Assembly: GCF_000371925.1 (NCBI RefSeq)
Contig: NZ_AQVE01000021.1
Coordinates: 1-64,000, forward strand
DNA from: Thiolinea disciformis DSM 14473
Lineage (GTDB): Bacteria > Pseudomonadota > Gammaproteobacteria > Thiotrichales > Thiotrichaceae
Length of the DNA: 64,000 nt
Direction of reading: 5' to 3'
Part shown: positions 15,961 through 24,754 of the stretch, in pieces
Numbering within the stretch: the stretch's first letter is position 1
Layout: the number at the start of each line of letters is the position of its first letter
The notes under the pieces: model-generated
Told to the model about the DNA's origin: nothing
Seen by the model: only the letters and a program-made list of their open reading frames with translations
The model's database searches: none
Position numbers and translations under genes: made by a program

Positions 15961-17100
15961 TTACTTAATTAATTGGTATTTGCCATCCACTACCTTGACT
16001 AAGACGCGGCCACGTTGATCTAAGCCAAAGTGATCGTCTGGAGTCATGTTATAAACCCCATGCACTCCAACCACTTCTTTGCTAGCCTCTAAGGCATCAC
16101 GCAAGGCTTGACGAAATTCTGGAGTGCCGGGTTTGGCAGTTTTTAAAGCAATGGGAGTGGCGGCTTCTAAGAGTTTAAAAGCATCGTGTGCGTGGCCTGC
16201 AAAAGAAGTGAAACTCGCATCACCATATTTAGCATTGTATGCTTTCACGAGCTTTTCACCTTCTGCTTTGGAAGGATGATCTGCGGCAATTTGATCGACT
16301 ACTACCACAGGGCCAATCGGCATAATGACGCCTTCAGCCGCTTTACCGGCTACTTTAAAAAAGGCAGGGCTTGCTGCAGCATGGGTTTGATAGATTTGAC
16401 CTTTATAACCGCGTTCTACCAAACTAGTTTGTGGTAAGCCTGCCGGACTACCTGAACCCACGACTAAGATAGCATCAGGCTTTGCAGAGGTTAGTTTTAA
16501 TACTTGGCCAGTCACTGAGGTATCAGTACGCGCATAACGTTCAATCGGATCTAATTTAATGCCCGCTGCTTCCAAAGGTTTTTTCAGTGCGCTTAGCCAG
16601 TCTTCGCCATAAGCATCTGCGAAGCCTATGAAACCTAAGGTCTTCACATTATTAGCCTTCATGTGATCGACTAAAGCGCTCGCCATAATATTATTGTGCT
16701 GGGGTGTTCGAAATACCCACGCGTTTTTTTCTGGCGGCAAATTGGCGGGCGCTACAGCAATATTCGGGGTTTTGGTTTCATTCGCGACTTCAGCAATCGC
16801 AATCGTGGTGGGTGTCACGGAGGAACCAATAATTACATCGACCTTATCTTCATCCACTAATTTGCGCGCATTTTTAGTCGCCGCAGAAGGGTCAGTCGCA
16901 TCGTCTAGTACGATATAAGTGACTGTTTCATCGCCAATTTTGGTGGGTAGCATGGCAATCGCATTTTTCTCAGGAATACCTAAAGCAGCACCGGGGCCGG
17001 TAGTCGATAAAGACACACCTACTTTGATTTCGGCTAAGGCAAAACAACTATTCAGTAATAAGGCGGTGGCACAAGTGAAAGCTAATTTATTGAATTTCAT
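15961..17100 (-). CDS. Liv-type ABC transporter substrate-binding protein
   Basis: A 379-residue periplasmic binding protein of the leucine/amide-binding type (PBP1 fold), with a signal peptide ending CFALA and the opening IKVGVSLSTTGPGAALG. The ATG at 17100 has GGAGGAG upstream; a longer start at 17130 would add ten residues. Members of this group next to aromatic-degradation genes bind aromatic acids rather than amino acids; by position this one probably captures hydroxycinnamates. It precedes feruloyl-CoA synthase in the same operon. Confidence 0.88.
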   Translation of the reverse strand: MKFNKLAFTCATALLLNSCFALAEIKVGVSLSTTGPGAALGIPEKNAIAMLPTKIGDETVTYIVLDDATDPSAATKNARKLVDEDKVDVIIGSSVTPTTIAIAEVANETKTPNIAVAPANLPPEKNAWVFRTPQHNNIMASALVDHMKANNVKTLGFIGFADAYGEDWLSALKKPLEAAGIKLDPIERYARTDTSVTGQVLKLTSAKPDAILVVGSGSPAGLPQTSLVERGYKGQIYQTHAAASPAFFKVAGKAAEGVIMPIGPVVVVDQIAADHPSKAEGEKLVKAYNAKYGDASFTSFAGHAHDAFKLLEAATPIALKTAKPGTPEFRQALRDALEASKEVVGVHGVYNMTPDDHFGLDQRGRVLVKVVDGKYQLIK

Positions 17101-17141
17101 AGGTTCTCCTCCAGATAAATAACACAGCAAACGGTTAAGAC

Positions 17142-17894
17142 TTAGGTGGTCAAGATAGCTTGATGTTTACCACCTAAGCCCAAATAGGTTTCAATGATTT
17201 GTGGTGAATCGCTTAGCTCATGAGCGACACCCTCCATCACTACCTGTCCGGTTTCCAAGACATAGGCATAATCAGCTACTTGCAGGGCAGCGCGTGCATT
17301 TTGCTCAATTAATAAAATGGACACGCCACGTTTTTTAAGCTCGGTAATAATGCGGAAAATCTCACGTACAATCAGTGGAGCAAGGCCAAGGCTAGGCTCA
17401 TCCAGCATGAGTAATTTGGGTTTACCCATGAGTGCACGCCCAACGGCTAACATTTGGCGTTCGCCACCCGATAGGGTTCCAGCTAATTGGTGTTGGCGTT
17501 CCTTGAGGCGTGGAAATAGGCTATAGATTTCTTCGAGCGTGTCTTTGTAGTCCCGTTGTCCGTTGCGATAACGTTGAAACGCGCCCAACACTAAATTGTC
17601 ACTCACGCTCATATCGCTGAATAATTCACGTTTTTCTGGAACAAGGCTTAGGCTACGCGACACCATCCGCTCAACTTCGGGCACTTTTTCAATCGTGCCA
17701 TCGAAAGTGACTTCGCCTTGACTGGGTAATAAGCCCATAATGGCGGAAAGTAGAGTGGTTTTGCCCGCCCCATTCGGACCGATCACGGTAACGATTTGCC
17801 CTTGATTGACGCTTAAATTAGCTTTAGTCAAGGCCTCGATTTTGCCGTAGGAAACGCTTAGATCTTTAACTTGTAGGAGAGGTGTGGCACTCAT
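17142..17894 (-). CDS. livF: Liv-type ABC transporter ATPase, LivF-like
   Basis: A 250-residue ATPase. Walker A GPNGAGKTT is at about residue 39, the signature LSGGERQML near 142, and Walker B LLMLDEPSLGL near 164. It pairs with the ATPase domain of the fused neighbour to drive import. Its first base overlaps the neighbour's last. Length is normal for LivF. Confidence 0.92.
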   Translation of the reverse strand: MSATPLLQVKDLSVSYGKIEALTKANLSVNQGQIVTVIGPNGAGKTTLLSAIMGLLPSQGEVTFDGTIEKVPEVERMVSRSLSLVPEKRELFSDMSVSDNLVLGAFQRYRNGQRDYKDTLEEIYSLFPRLKERQHQLAGTLSGGERQMLAVGRALMGKPKLLMLDEPSLGLAPLIVREIFRIITELKKRGVSILLIEQNARAALQVADYAYVLETGQVVMEGVAHELSDSPQIIETYLGLGGKHQAILTT

Positions 17895-19684
17895 TATTCT
17901 ACTCCACCTAAATATGCTTCTAAGACTGCTTGATTCTGTTGCACTGCTTCTGGCAAGCCTTCGGCGATCTTTTGCCCGAATTCCATAACCACCACGTAAT
18001 CCACGAGACCCATCACGAAATCCATATCGTGTTCGACTAATAAAATTGCCATGCCTTGGGCTTTGAGCCTGCGTAATAAGTCAGCGAGAGCTTGTTTTTC
18101 AAGATGACGTAAACCCGCCGCAGGCTCATCTAGCAGTAATAAACAAGGGTCAGAGCATAAAGCACGGGCAATTTCTAAAATACGTTGTTGGCCTAAGGCG
18201 AGACTACCGGCTTCCACGTGCATCAGCTCTTTTAAACCAACGCGCTCGATTTGGCGCGCTGCTTCGGCTAGTAAACGCTCTTCCTCGGCACGCTCCAAAC
18301 GCCATGCCGCACTGAAAACCCCTTTATGGCCACGTTGATGTGCTCCAATGGCCACGTTTTCTAATACCGTCATGGTGGGGAGTAATTTCACATGCTGGAA
18401 AGTACGGCTCATTCCCATTGCCGCTACCGTGCGGGACTGCAGGCCACCAATCGGTTTACCTAAGAACAATACTTCGCCAGAGCTTGGTGTATCCACACCG
18501 GATAATTGATTGAATAGAGTACTTTTGCCCGCACCATTAGGGCCAATCAGCGCTAGAATTTCACCCGCATGGACAGTGAGATTCATATTGTTATTGGCGA
18601 TTAAACCACCGAATTTACGCGTAACATTTTTAGCTTCCAGAATCACTTCGCCATGTGTAGGTAAAGTGCGCTGCGCTAGAGGCTCTGCATGAGGGTTAAT
18701 GGTTTTGAGTTCGTGTTGGACCGGCAGCAGTTTGGCAAGCAAAGGCCAAAGACCATTCTGGGCGCGTTGCAAGACGATAATCATAATGAGGCCAAACAGA
18801 ATTACTTCGAAATTGCCATTTTGACCGAACAGTTTGGGCAGCAAATCTTGTAGCCATTGTTTTAAAATGGTAATCAAACTAGAGCCAACAATGGCACCCC
18901 ATACACTACTGGCGCCGCCAATCACCGCCATGAATAGGTATTCAATGCCGTTGTGAATATTGAAAGGCGTGGGGTTCACAAAGCGCTGCATGTGCGCATA
19001 AAGCCAACCCGAAGTGCTAGCATGTAGGGCGGCGAATAAGAAAATCGCCATGCGGGAATACAGTGTATTAACACCCATGGCCTCCGCCATGATGCGCCCC
19101 CCTTTTAAAGCACGAATCGCACGGCCTTCACGGGAATCGAGTAAGTTTTTGGTATTAATGATGGCGGCGAGTAAGAAGGCCCAGATTAGGTAGTAAATTT
19201 CATAACCTTGATCTAAGACCCAACCCAATACTAAAATGGGTGGAATGCCGGTCATGCCTGTGTGGCCACCCAAGGCCTCAGCTGTGCCGAATAGGTAGTA
19301 GAGGCTAATGCCCCATGCAATCGTACCAAGCGGCAAGAAATGACCAGAAAGTTTGAGCGTAATAGCCCCTAGAATCAGTGCCACCGCCGAAGTAATGAGT
19401 AGGCCAATAATGAAGCCTGCCCACGGTGAGTTGCCTAACCATGCGAAGCTCGATGAAGTAGTTACAAAGGCCGTGCTATAAGCGCCAACACCGACGAAAG
19501 CAGCTTGCCCAAAGCTAGTAAGATTGCCAATACCCGTTAATAGCACTAGCCCTAAAGCGACGAGAGCCGCTAAGCCAATATAGTTCAGCAAGGTGATATA
19601 AAATGGTGACATCACCAAGGGGGTGGCAGCGATCAATACGATGAATACACCCAATACCATGCGGCTGCTGAGTAAGGGTTTCAT
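17894..19684 (-). CDS. LivM-LivG fusion: permease plus ATPase
   Basis: A 596-residue fusion. Residues about 1-320 are a LivM-like permease with roughly eight to ten membrane helices, including LGLVLLTGIGNLTSFGQAAF and the cytoplasmic loop with SREGRAIRALKG. Residues about 345-596 are a LivG-like ATPase with Walker A GPNGAGKST, signature ALGQQRILEIARAL and Walker B LLLLDEPAAGL. Permease-ATPase fusions of this kind are known in Liv-type systems. It overlaps LivH by four bases and LivF by one. Confidence 0.9.
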   Translation of the reverse strand: MKPLLSSRMVLGVFIVLIAATPLVMSPFYITLLNYIGLAALVALGLVLLTGIGNLTSFGQAAFVGVGAYSTAFVTTSSSFAWLGNSPWAGFIIGLLITSAVALILGAITLKLSGHFLPLGTIAWGISLYYLFGTAEALGGHTGMTGIPPILVLGWVLDQGYEIYYLIWAFLLAAIINTKNLLDSREGRAIRALKGGRIMAEAMGVNTLYSRMAIFLFAALHASTSGWLYAHMQRFVNPTPFNIHNGIEYLFMAVIGGASSVWGAIVGSSLITILKQWLQDLLPKLFGQNGNFEVILFGLIMIIVLQRAQNGLWPLLAKLLPVQHELKTINPHAEPLAQRTLPTHGEVILEAKNVTRKFGGLIANNNMNLTVHAGEILALIGPNGAGKSTLFNQLSGVDTPSSGEVLFLGKPIGGLQSRTVAAMGMSRTFQHVKLLPTMTVLENVAIGAHQRGHKGVFSAAWRLERAEEERLLAEAARQIERVGLKELMHVEAGSLALGQQRILEIARALCSDPCLLLLDEPAAGLRHLEKQALADLLRRLKAQGMAILLVEHDMDFVMGLVDYVVVMEFGQKIAEGLPEAVQQNQAVLEAYLGGVE

Positions 19685-20718
19685 TCCTCATCCTCCATGC
19701 TGTGACTTCTTAACGAGCGCCATAGCAACACCGGAATAATCAGGGTAAAGACAATAATTTCTTTGTATTCCGATGCCCAGAACGAGGAAAAAGCTTCGAT
19801 TAAACCTACTAAAATGGCTCCGCCAGCGGCTAGGGGATAACTTACTAGACCACCAATAATCGCAGCTACAAAGCCTTTTAATCCGATAATAAAGCCAGTG
19901 TCATAGTAAATAGTGGTGATAGGCGCGATTAAAATGCCAGACAGTGCACCAATCAGTGCCGCAAGGAAAAAGGTTAATTTGCCGGATAGCGCGGGTGGAA
20001 TACCCATTAATCTTGCGCCAACACGATTTAAGGCTGTGGCACGTAAGGCTTTGCCGTAAATAGTGCGTTCGAAGAATAAATAGAGCGCCGTAATCAGGCT
20101 AAAGAAGGAGGCAATGACCCAAAGGGTTTGTCCATTCACGCTTAACATGCCCCATTCGAAACGAGCATCGCTAAATGCTTCGGTTCGCAGGCCTTCTGCT
20201 CCGAAAAAGATTAAGCCTAAACCTACCATCATCACATGTACTGCAACCGAGATAATCAATAAGGTGAGCACAGAGGCGGAAGCCACAGGTTGAAAAGCAA
20301 GGCGATAGAGCATGGGGCCCATGGGAACCAAGATCGCTAGGGTGAATAAAGTTTGTAGCAACATACCCATGTCTTTCACGGGCAATAGGTATAAGAGTCC
20401 TGCGAGTACTAAGGGATAGGCTAGGTTAATGCCTAGGAGTTTGAAAAGTTTTTGGTTTTGTTTAGTTTTGATTAGCGCAAGACTATCTAGTAGTACGACA
20501 ACGATACCGAGTATCACTAATAACCAAATCGTGCTAGGGACAAGGCCAGTTTGGAACATCGCCATGGTCAAAGCGCCGTAGGATACAAACTCACCTTGCG
20601 GAATAAAGATAATGCGAGTGACCGCAAATACCATCACTAAGGCTAGAGCCAAGAGTGCATAGATAGCGCCATTGGTAATACCGTCTTGACTGAGCAATAA
20701 GGCTATCTGGGCATCCAT
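19681..20718 (-). CDS. livH: Liv-type ABC transporter permease, LivH-like
   Basis: A 345-residue permease. It opens NGAIYALLALALVMVFAVTR and IPQGEFVSYGALT, the standard LivH entry, with about eight to nine membrane helices and the loop RTIYGKALRATALNR. It is somewhat longer than typical LivH (about 300) because of an extra hydrophobic stretch near residues 80-125. First gene of the catabolic operon; a sigma-70-like promoter lies at 20772-20801. Confidence 0.9.
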   Translation of the reverse strand: MDAQIALLLSQDGITNGAIYALLALALVMVFAVTRIIFIPQGEFVSYGALTMAMFQTGLVPSTIWLLVILGIVVVLLDSLALIKTKQNQKLFKLLGINLAYPLVLAGLLYLLPVKDMGMLLQTLFTLAILVPMGPMLYRLAFQPVASASVLTLLIISVAVHVMMVGLGLIFFGAEGLRTEAFSDARFEWGMLSVNGQTLWVIASFFSLITALYLFFERTIYGKALRATALNRVGARLMGIPPALSGKLTFFLAALIGALSGILIAPITTIYYDTGFIIGLKGFVAAIIGGLVSYPLAAGGAILVGLIEAFSSFWASEYKEIIVFTLIIPVLLWRSLRSHSMEDEE

Positions 20719-20771
20719 TTAGCCTCCTTCCACATATTTTCCATATGTGTCTCCTCCTAATTGTTATCGCT

Positions 20772-20815
20772 ACAATAAAGAATTACTAACTAACTTGTCA
20801 ATCGTTTGTTCAATT
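20772..20815 (-). promoter_or_regulatory. Promoter and possible operator of the hydroxycinnamate operon
   Basis: On the minus strand a consensus -35 TTGACA (20801-20796) and a -10-like TATTGT (20777-20772) are 18 bases apart, upstream of livH. Overlapping the -35 on the + strand are two short inverted repeats TTGTCAA (20795-20801) and TTGTTCAA (20807-20814), a plausible site for the divergent TetR regulator. The operator assignment is inference. Confidence 0.6.
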
Positions 20816-20855
20816 AATTAGTTAAAATTTGTTGTAGTCTTTGTCATCGGCTAAA

Positions 20856-21770
20856 ATGGCGCAAACCGACTTAAGCCTTGTGTGTATGACCCACTTATCT
20901 AAATCAACTAACACTCACGACCCCAAAATCGAACAAGCTATTGTGCAATTGGCTCACGATAATCCCATGCTTGGACAAGCAGCCGTAGCGGAACGTCTAC
21001 AACAATCTGGCTTGAAAATTTCGGCTTCAGGTGTGCGCTATATTTGGAAAAAACATGGTCTAGAGACTGCTGTCAAACGTTTACAAGCGTTAACGGCTAA
21101 GCATGAGGAGGGTCTGGATGCTTTAAAGGAGAATGAGCGCAGGCTATTAGAACGGGGTTTAGTCACGCACCAATTAAGCCAAGCTGGCCTCTATACAGAG
21201 CTGGGTGAGGATGTACCTTTAGAGCGTCGCCAAATTATCCTAAATGCTGCTGCTGAGTTGTTTTCCGAACAGGGCTATAACCGTACTTCTATGCGTGAAA
21301 TTGCGAGTAAAGCTGGTTTACTCCCTGGCTCGGTGTATCACCATTTCACCTCTAAAGAAGAGTTATTCATTGCGGTACACAAGGAGGGTTTTCGCGCGGT
21401 TATGGCAAAAGTACAAGCTGCGATTAGCAAACATACTGATCCATGGGAAAGTTTGCGTAGTGCCTGTGAAATGCACGTCAATCAAATGTTTTCAGGTACA
21501 CCCGTGGATCGTTTAACCGGACACAGCTTAGCTTTTACACATAATGAGTTATTGTCACTGATCAAACCCGAGCGTGATGCCTATGAAAAAGTGTTCAAAG
21601 ATTTGATTGCTGCCTTACCTTTAGCACCGCATGTGGATCGCTCGTTATTGCGTTTAACCTTATTAGGTGCAATGAATTGGGTATTTATTTGGTATAAAGA
21701 AGGTAAACGCTCCACGATTGAGATTGCGGATGCGATTGTGGAAATGATTCGTAAAGGGGTGGAATCTTAA
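20856..21770 (+). CDS. TetR-family regulator with extra N-terminal HTH domain
   Basis: About 305 residues. Residues about 25-72 look like a homeodomain-like helix-turn-helix of the kind found in IS481-type transposases (AVAERLQQSGLKISASGVRYIWKKHGL). A helical, charged linker follows. A standard TetR DNA-binding domain lies at about 124-170 (AAAELFSEQGYNRTSMREIA and SVYHHFTSKEELF) and a ligand-binding domain follows. TetR proteins are usually about 200 residues, so this is a fusion. Divergent placement suggests it controls the hydroxycinnamate operon. Start is uncertain (TTG 20841, ATG 20856 or ATG 20886; none has a clear ribosome-binding site). Confidence 0.88.
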   Translation: MAQTDLSLVCMTHLSKSTNTHDPKIEQAIVQLAHDNPMLGQAAVAERLQQSGLKISASGVRYIWKKHGLETAVKRLQALTAKHEEGLDALKENERRLLERGLVTHQLSQAGLYTELGEDVPLERRQIILNAAAELFSEQGYNRTSMREIASKAGLLPGSVYHHFTSKEELFIAVHKEGFRAVMAKVQAAISKHTDPWESLRSACEMHVNQMFSGTPVDRLTGHSLAFTHNELLSLIKPERDAYEKVFKDLIAALPLAPHVDRSLLRLTLLGAMNWVFIWYKEGKRSTIEIADAIVEMIRKGVES

Positions 21771-22306
21771 GGTTCTATATTGGGAATAATCAACAATAAA
21801 TCGGTTTCGCCAAAATCTAAGCCTTCTTGAGCAAGTAAGGTGGTTATTTGTCCGCGATGATGAATTTGGTGTGTAAAAAAATGCATTAATAAACTCACTA
21901 GGATACGATTTGCGGGAGCGCCTTTCATTGTGTGATAGGCTAAGGTTATCCCTAAACTATCCTCGTCTAAACTACTTGTCCACTGCTCAATAATTTGATC
22001 CAACTGAGTACGTTTTTGCCAAAGCTCTACAAAATCCGCATAAAGTATTTCGTCTAAGCGTTGCGGAGTGGGAAAGCTGTGTAGGGCTGTTAGTAAATCA
22101 AAGCTAGTCGGGTGTTTAGTAAAACGTCTTAACCAAATTAAATCACCCACCATAATATGGTTGTATGAACCTAGAATTGACTTGAAAAAAGCTTTCTTAT
22201 CAGCGCCCAAGGTTTCAGGTGACAACTGTGCAGCGACTTGATAAAGCTGTTGATTCATCCCAGTATTATATTCGGCCAGTAAGCGTAATTGTGTTTTGCA
22301 CTGCAT
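21767..22306 (-). CDS. DinB-family (DinB/YfiT-like) protein
   Basis: A 179-residue four-helix-bundle protein with the metal-binding His pattern of DinB-like proteins: YNHIMVGDLIWL early and HFFTHQIHHRGQITTLL near the C-terminus. Members are metal-dependent enzymes or damage-inducible proteins, often thiol transferases; the substrate cannot be told. It converges with the TetR gene, overlapping its stop by four bases. Confidence 0.85.
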   Translation of the reverse strand: MQCKTQLRLLAEYNTGMNQQLYQVAAQLSPETLGADKKAFFKSILGSYNHIMVGDLIWLRRFTKHPTSFDLLTALHSFPTPQRLDEILYADFVELWQKRTQLDQIIEQWTSSLDEDSLGITLAYHTMKGAPANRILVSLLMHFFTHQIHHRGQITTLLAQEGLDFGETDLLLIIPNIEP

Positions 22307-22331
22307 GAGTATGACTTGCGTTTGAACGAGA

Positions 22332-24437
22332 TCAGTCTATTTTAATCCGAATCACTACTAAAGCTAGCATTCCAATTAATAGTCCTACTGGCATCGAGCC
22401 ACCGCCACCACTACTGGTATTGGCAGTGGTACTCGTGGAGGCAGAGCTGCTGGAGCTTGATCCAGCGCTAGTATTGCCCGTCGCGGTACGTGCAGCGGCT
22501 GGGTAATTGGCAGATAGAGCGAAGAAAATATTGTCGCTACATTTGATCATCACATAGTTATTTGCCCCAAGGCTATTCGGTAGGGTGACAGTCGCTGAGC
22601 CACTGTTGGGTTGTTGTTTGGCAAGTGTAGTAAACGTTTTGCCTTGGTCACTGGTGAGAGCAATATCAACCTGACTGCAAGAAATAGGGGCTTGGTTAGT
22701 ATTCGCTACTTCCCATTCAAGCGTTTCTATACTGCTGGGCACCCAAGTTTTGCTAGCGCCGGTCAGTCGAAAAGTACTACCTGTATCCACCACCTGCAAT
22801 TGTGTATCACTGTGTGCTACCGTTTTACCATCGCGTACATTTAGGCGAAAATTTAAGTTGCGTGAAGTGCTCGGTAAGGTTTCACCCATAGCGCGTGCAT
22901 TTGTCATTAGGTCATGGAGTCTTGGAATACTGCGTTGTGCGCTGTGGCTGGGTAAGTAAGTGCGAATCAGGGCATTATTTCCCGTGTCTACCTCAGCTTT
23001 GGAGGCATCGCCCGTATCGATTTGCTCCCAGCTATAAGTCAGTGCATCGCCATCCGCATCCGTAGCAGAGCCTTGCAAAGAAAACGGTGTATTTGCAGGA
23101 ATGGCATAGGCTTTGCCAGCATTCACCATGGGTGCTTGGTTGTTAAGACTGGTGACTGTTGCACAGCTTGCTCCAAAGCCGAAATGAGCATAATTCCGAA
23201 TATCAGTAATCGAGGCACTATGGAACATTGGATCGGCTTCAGTTTGAAGATTGTCGCTGCCACAGACACCTGCATAAGCCATAATGGTACTACCACTACC
23301 GGGTTCAAACGCGTGATCGGCTTGATGATTGCTTCCGCCACAGCTTGCCGTCTTGCTATTGAAGGTGTGTAGTGCACCAAATTGATGCGCTAATTCGTGT
23401 GCAACATAACTAATATCAAAAGTCTGGCCGTTAGGATTGGCTAAACCCGATGCGCCTTGTGCTTTTGTGCCGTCGCTACAGACTGAGCCAACATAAGAGC
23501 GACCCCCGCTAACTGTGCTAAATACATGCCCAATATCATAGTTTGCAGCACCAATAACCGTATCGGTGTTGGTCTGATTCTGTTTCATCAGCAGGCTCAA
23601 ACTGGTGTTATCAAAAGGGTCTTCATCTGGATTGATATAAATCAGATTCGTGTTAGATACCAGTTGAAGGCGAATCGCTAAATCACGTTGATAGATCTGG
23701 TTCACACGGTTAATGGTAGTGACTATTGCTTGGAAGGCTGTCTCAGCACTACCACCATTTTTGGCTGTATATTCGCCGGTAGCGGCAACTGCTAGGCGAT
23801 AAGTGTGTAAGTGTGTTACAGGTTGTGTGGGTAATAAGCGTGCTGTTAAGGCACTTCTAGCAGCTAATTGATGCGCGAGGGGATTGTGGGCATCACAACT
23901 CCAATCATCTCGAAACATCACCGCATTGTCACGCTTGCTAAAGCTGGTATAAATGCGTTCACCACTTTGATTCTGTGGGTCAATAAATACGGTATCACCA
24001 TTGGCCATTTCCAACATGGCATGAAAGCCTAACGCTGTAAAATCCAAAACGCCATTGACTACCTTGCCATCACTACCGGTCACTTTCCACGTTTGAATAT
24101 CAGGATAAAATGCGGCAATGTCAGGGGCTAAGGTTTCTGTCGCTTCTAAGGTGACTGTCGTAAAACTGCCATCCGGTAGGGGTAGTTCAATACTTCGCTG
24201 TGTATCAACACCGCGTGCTGCGACTTGTGCCGGAGACAAGTTAGCTAAGATTTCGCGAAATGCACCTTCATCGAGGGTAAGTTGGCGATACTGTTGTAGT
24301 GGTGCGTCTAGTGCAGTGCTTGGCGTGTTTTTCCCATCATTGGAATTGAGTTCGCCTTGATCTTGCCAAGTCTCAGCCTGTACTGCCATTGATAAAAGAC
24401 TTAACCAGAGTAGGTGAAAAGGGGTTACAGGCTGCAT
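22332..24437 (-). CDS. Secreted zinc metalloprotease with GlyGly-CTERM tail
   Basis: About 701 residues with a signal peptide (ending MAVQA), a propeptide-like region, and a reprolysin-like catalytic domain with HELAHQFGALH (about 346-356), the HExxHxxGxxH zinc motif. A later region resembles an Ig-like or PKD-type domain. The C-terminus has a Ser/Thr-rich linker, GGGGS, a hydrophobic helix and a short basic end, the layout of GlyGly-CTERM proteins that are processed by rhombosortase and exported by type II secretion. ATG 24437 is preferred over GTG 24446. Probably an extracellular endopeptidase. Confidence 0.9.
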   Translation of the reverse strand: MQPVTPFHLLWLSLLSMAVQAETWQDQGELNSNDGKNTPSTALDAPLQQYRQLTLDEGAFREILANLSPAQVAARGVDTQRSIELPLPDGSFTTVTLEATETLAPDIAAFYPDIQTWKVTGSDGKVVNGVLDFTALGFHAMLEMANGDTVFIDPQNQSGERIYTSFSKRDNAVMFRDDWSCDAHNPLAHQLAARSALTARLLPTQPVTHLHTYRLAVAATGEYTAKNGGSAETAFQAIVTTINRVNQIYQRDLAIRLQLVSNTNLIYINPDEDPFDNTSLSLLMKQNQTNTDTVIGAANYDIGHVFSTVSGGRSYVGSVCSDGTKAQGASGLANPNGQTFDISYVAHELAHQFGALHTFNSKTASCGGSNHQADHAFEPGSGSTIMAYAGVCGSDNLQTEADPMFHSASITDIRNYAHFGFGASCATVTSLNNQAPMVNAGKAYAIPANTPFSLQGSATDADGDALTYSWEQIDTGDASKAEVDTGNNALIRTYLPSHSAQRSIPRLHDLMTNARAMGETLPSTSRNLNFRLNVRDGKTVAHSDTQLQVVDTGSTFRLTGASKTWVPSSIETLEWEVANTNQAPISCSQVDIALTSDQGKTFTTLAKQQPNSGSATVTLPNSLGANNYVMIKCSDNIFFALSANYPAAARTATGNTSAGSSSSSSASTSTTANTSSGGGGSMPVGLLIGMLALVVIRIKID

Positions 24438-24754
24438 GTCATACACTCACGTTTTTATCATCTATGGCCTGATCCTAAGCAAAACGAGTTCGCCTGAGTG
24501 CTGGTTTTGTGAGGTTTGGCACGGAGTTCGCGCTAAAGGTAATAAGTTATAGTTATTGGCTGATGAGCGGTGGTGCTAAAAATACCTTAAGAATTAACTT
24601 TCTAGTCAGATGGCTTGGTTATTATCTTAGCAAACCATAAGATGGCCTATCTTTTAGCTAGGTTTCGCCTTAACGTTTCTCAGGTTACAATGTGCACCTT
24701 TTGAATGCACCACAGCATGGGAAGCATGATTTGTACGTGGCTTGGAATAACAAC
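24438..24754. other. Divergent intergenic region
   Basis: About 317 bases between the metalloprotease and the DUF1343 gene. It should hold both promoters. The segment AGATGGC occurs twice (24608 and 24640 areas) around a weak inverted repeat TGGTT/AACCA. No gene or RNA is recognisable. Confidence 0.4.
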
